A DNA stretch of 7,882 nt from Cytophagales bacterium (GTDB lineage: Bacteria; Bacteroidota; Bacteroidia; Cytophagales; Spirosomataceae). The stretch covers positions 1 through 7,882 of the forward strand of contig JABMMK010000204.1 in assembly GCA_013205605.1 (NCBI GenBank), given 5' to 3'. Of this stretch, positions 6,158 to 7,882 are shown one piece after another. The number at the start of each line of letters is the position of its first letter. Within the stretch, counting starts at the first letter, position 1. A model generated the notes under the pieces. It was given only the letters and a program-made list of their open reading frames with translations, did no database searches and had not been told where the DNA came from. The position numbers and the translations under genes are program-made.

Positions 6158-7021
6158 ATGTTACTACTCATTGAAAGTGGTTCTACGAAAACGGAATGGA
6201 GGTTTATAGCCAAACCAGATGAGGCTTATGATTCGTTTTTTTCAGCAGGCATAAACCCCTATTATCAATCGGCCAGCGAGATCATCACTTCGCAAACGGA
6301 AGTCTCAACATGGCTTGTCGGCAAAAAAATAGAACAAATATACTATTACGGTACCGGCATCACAGGGGAGGACAAAGTACAAATCATCAAGGAGTTTTTA
6401 TCCACGATCATTCAGGGGGCTAGCGTGCAAATTGAGAATGATTTAATGGCAGCGGCAAAAGCGAGTTGCGGTGACGAAAAAGGAATTGCATGCATATTAG
6501 GCACGGGATCCAACTCAGGTTTTTTCGATGGTCAAAAAATAACCGAACAAATACCACCGCTAGGATTCTGGTTAGGGGATGAAGGCAGCGGAGGTCATTT
6601 AGGCAAAATGCTAGTTCTTAGCTATTTGCATCAAGAAATGCCGGAAGAGTTACGAACAAGCTTTATTGCCAGGTTTGGGGAGATCACTAGGTTAGATGTT
6701 TTAGAAAAAGCCTATCGAGGCGAATTCCCCAACCGCTGGTTTGCAAGCTTTTCCAAATTTATATTTCAGCATCGCAGGGAACCTTTTTGTTATCAATTAA
6801 TCGAGCAGTCATTCCAAAAATTTTGCTCCTTATATATTTTAAAATACACGCATGCATTTGAAACCCCGATTCATTTTACGGGCTCCGTTGCATTCTATTA
6901 TTCCGATATTTTAAAAAGAGTTTTGAATACCCATAAATTAAAATTAGGCCATATTTCTGAAGCGCCAATGGCTGGTTTGACATTGTATTACAAAAATCAG
7001 CTTTGGCCAAAAACTAAATAA
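6158..7021 (+). CDS. BadF/BadG-family sugar kinase (N-acetylglucosamine kinase-like)
   Basis: The 287-residue product has the ASKHA kinase fold signatures in order: phosphate-1 loop ESGSTKTEW at 6-14, a likely catalytic Asp95 in ENDLMAAAKA (93-102), phosphate-2 loop LGTGSNSGFFDG at 114-125, GFWLGDEGSGGHLG at 136-149, and adenosine motif FTGSVAF at 240-246. This is the BadF/BadG/BcrA/BcrD ATPase family. Stand-alone members of this size in Bacteroidota are usually N-acetylglucosamine-kinase-like, using ATP to phosphorylate amino sugars for cell-wall recycling. The substrate here is inferred; MurNAc or glucosamine are alternatives. The activator of 2-hydroxyacyl-CoA dehydratase is unlikely because no dehydratase or Fe-S cysteine motif is present. 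It has no signal peptide, so it is cytosolic. The ATG is 1 base after the cytochrome-b5-like gene, so the two form an operon. Confidence 0.87.
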   Translation: MLLLIESGSTKTEWRFIAKPDEAYDSFFSAGINPYYQSASEIITSQTEVSTWLVGKKIEQIYYYGTGITGEDKVQIIKEFLSTIIQGASVQIENDLMAAAKASCGDEKGIACILGTGSNSGFFDGQKITEQIPPLGFWLGDEGSGGHLGKMLVLSYLHQEMPEELRTSFIARFGEITRLDVLEKAYRGEFPNRWFASFSKFIFQHRREPFCYQLIEQSFQKFCSLYILKYTHAFETPIHFTGSVAFYYSDILKRVLNTHKLKLGHISEAPMAGLTLYYKNQLWPKTK

Positions 7022-7112
7022 GAGTTGGATTTTTTCAAGAGTACATAACAAATGAGGATATAATTTTTTAAATTGCGTCACGCCTTTGTACATCAACAAA
7101 ATAAATTCGTCA

Positions 7113-7882
7113 ATGACACCTAGAGTTAAATCCATTGGTACGAAACAAAAAGCTTTAAAAATCAACTTAGATCTTAGTGTTTACGGATCCTTCGCTGAAA
7201 TTGGGGCAGGACAGGATGTTGCAGCTAATTTTTTCAAAGCGGGAGGAGCAGCTGGAACGATCGCCAAAACGATTTCTGCCTATGATATGGCATTTTCGGA
7301 TGCCATTTATGGGGAAGAAGCCTCAGGTAAATATGTGTGTGAGACGCGGCTCATGAAAATGCTAAATCGCGAGTACAAACTATTAAATGTTCGTTTAACT
7401 GAATCTGCAGATGAAAAGAGGTTTTTCGCCTTTGCAGATACTGTTTCGGCATTGAACTATCAAAAAACAAATGAAAGCCATGGTTGGATTGGACTTAGGT
7501 TTCAATTAAAACCCAATGGTGCTTTTAATGATGTGGTGATACACGTGAATATGCTGGATAATGATAACATATTACAACAGCAAGCGCTTGGGATCATTGG
7601 CGTAAATTTACTTTATGGCTGTTATACACATCACAACAATCCCGAGACCCTTCTTTTATCCTTATTAGATGATTTATCGACAGACCGGATTGAAATCGAT
7701 ATGATCCGTTTTGAAGGTCCCGATTTTAAAGATGTGGACAATCGATTAATGTCATTATACTTAGTTAAGCATGGCTATGCGCAAGCGGCGGTTTTCGGAC
7801 CTGATGGCAATGTGATGCAACCCTATGATGCCCTTTCTAAAAAACATATTGTCGCAATTCGTGGTCGATTTAGGCCTGTGAC
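7113..7882 (+). CDS. Conserved protein of unknown function (3' end cut off)
   Basis: An uninterrupted frame of 256 codons runs from ATG 7113 past the window edge, so only the N-terminal part is visible. Residues 24-67 carry a conserved-looking segment: YGSFAEIGAGQ at 24-34, FFKAGGAAGTIAKTISAYDM at 40-59 and SDAIYG at 62-67. I recognise this as the signature of a family widespread in Bacteroidota and some other phyla, whose members of roughly 450-500 residues have carried inconsistent labels such as TonB-dependent receptor or nucleotide adenylyltransferase. Neither label is supported here: there is no signal peptide, barrel-like sequence or HxGH motif. It looks cytosolic, with no predicted membrane helix. 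Codon use resembles its neighbours. A 91-base gap separates it from the sugar kinase, with no convincing terminator or promoter. Confidence 0.8.
   Translation, partial: MTPRVKSIGTKQKALKINLDLSVYGSFAEIGAGQDVAANFFKAGGAAGTIAKTISAYDMAFSDAIYGEEASGKYVCETRLMKMLNREYKLLNVRLTESADEKRFFAFADTVSALNYQKTNESHGWIGLRFQLKPNGAFNDVVIHVNMLDNDNILQQQALGIIGVNLLYGCYTHHNNPETLLLSLLDDLSTDRIEIDMIRFEGPDFKDVDNRLMSLYLVKHGYAQAAVFGPDGNVMQPYDALSKKHIVAIRGRFRPV

Noticed and set aside
7022..7112. Promoter or terminator between the kinase and the right-edge gene
   Set aside because: No hairpin with a T tract and no TAnnTTTG with a spaced TTG could be found; only weak partial matches.
6944..7165. Minus-strand open frame across the kinase end and the next gene start
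   Set aside because: It overlaps two supported genes on the other strand and shows no known motif.

Overview
The window looks like a chromosomal stretch from a Bacteroidota bacterium, probably of the Cytophagales type. The reasons are low GC content, A/T-rich leaders without clear Shine-Dalgarno sequences, matches to the Bacteroidota -7 promoter element TAnnTTTG, and a gene set typical of that phylum: LptD with a basic tail, a WbqC-like protein, a ThiL that starts with a GEFGLIERL motif, and lipoproteins with lipoboxes. This taxonomic call is inference from gene content. There is no rRNA, and I saw no tRNA, CRISPR array, insertion sequence or phage gene.

Left part (1-3533): the last 53 codons of an outer-membrane LPS-assembly protein (LptD) run rightward. 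They meet the leftward msrA tail to tail, with the two stop codons interlocking. msrA encodes a peptide methionine sulfoxide reductase with a lipoprotein-type signal, so it probably acts in the envelope. Divergent from it is a six-helix membrane protein with the sphingomyelin-synthase-like version of the PAP2 phosphatase/phosphotransferase motifs. Its 3' end overlaps the convergent gene for a long-type membrane NDP-sugar 4,6-dehydratase (CapD/PglF/WbpM class).

Middle part (3534-5817): three leftward genes. In transcription order these are a small lipoprotein with a Thr-Pro repeat linker, then thiL (thiamine monophosphate kinase), then a WbqC-family protein only 3 nt after thiL. A strong intrinsic terminator lies between the lipoprotein gene and thiL, ending almost at the thiL start codon. 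The dehydratase gene downstream has its own good promoter match.

Right part (5818-7882): rightward genes. A small cytochrome-b5-like protein with no usable ATG start is followed 1 nt later by a BadF/BadG-type sugar kinase (N-acetylglucosamine kinase-like). After a 91-nt gap comes a 256-codon open frame that runs off the window. It belongs to a conserved family that I recognise by its glycine-rich signature but whose function I do not know.

The common thread is the cell envelope: LPS export, surface-sugar synthesis, a possible phospho-/sphingolipid head-group enzyme, lipoproteins and amino-sugar salvage, together with one vitamin B1 gene. I found no clear evidence of a new multi-gene system. 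The most useful leads are the PAP2_C protein, the terminator placed against thiL, the non-ATG cytochrome-b5-like gene, and the uncharacterised gene at the right edge.
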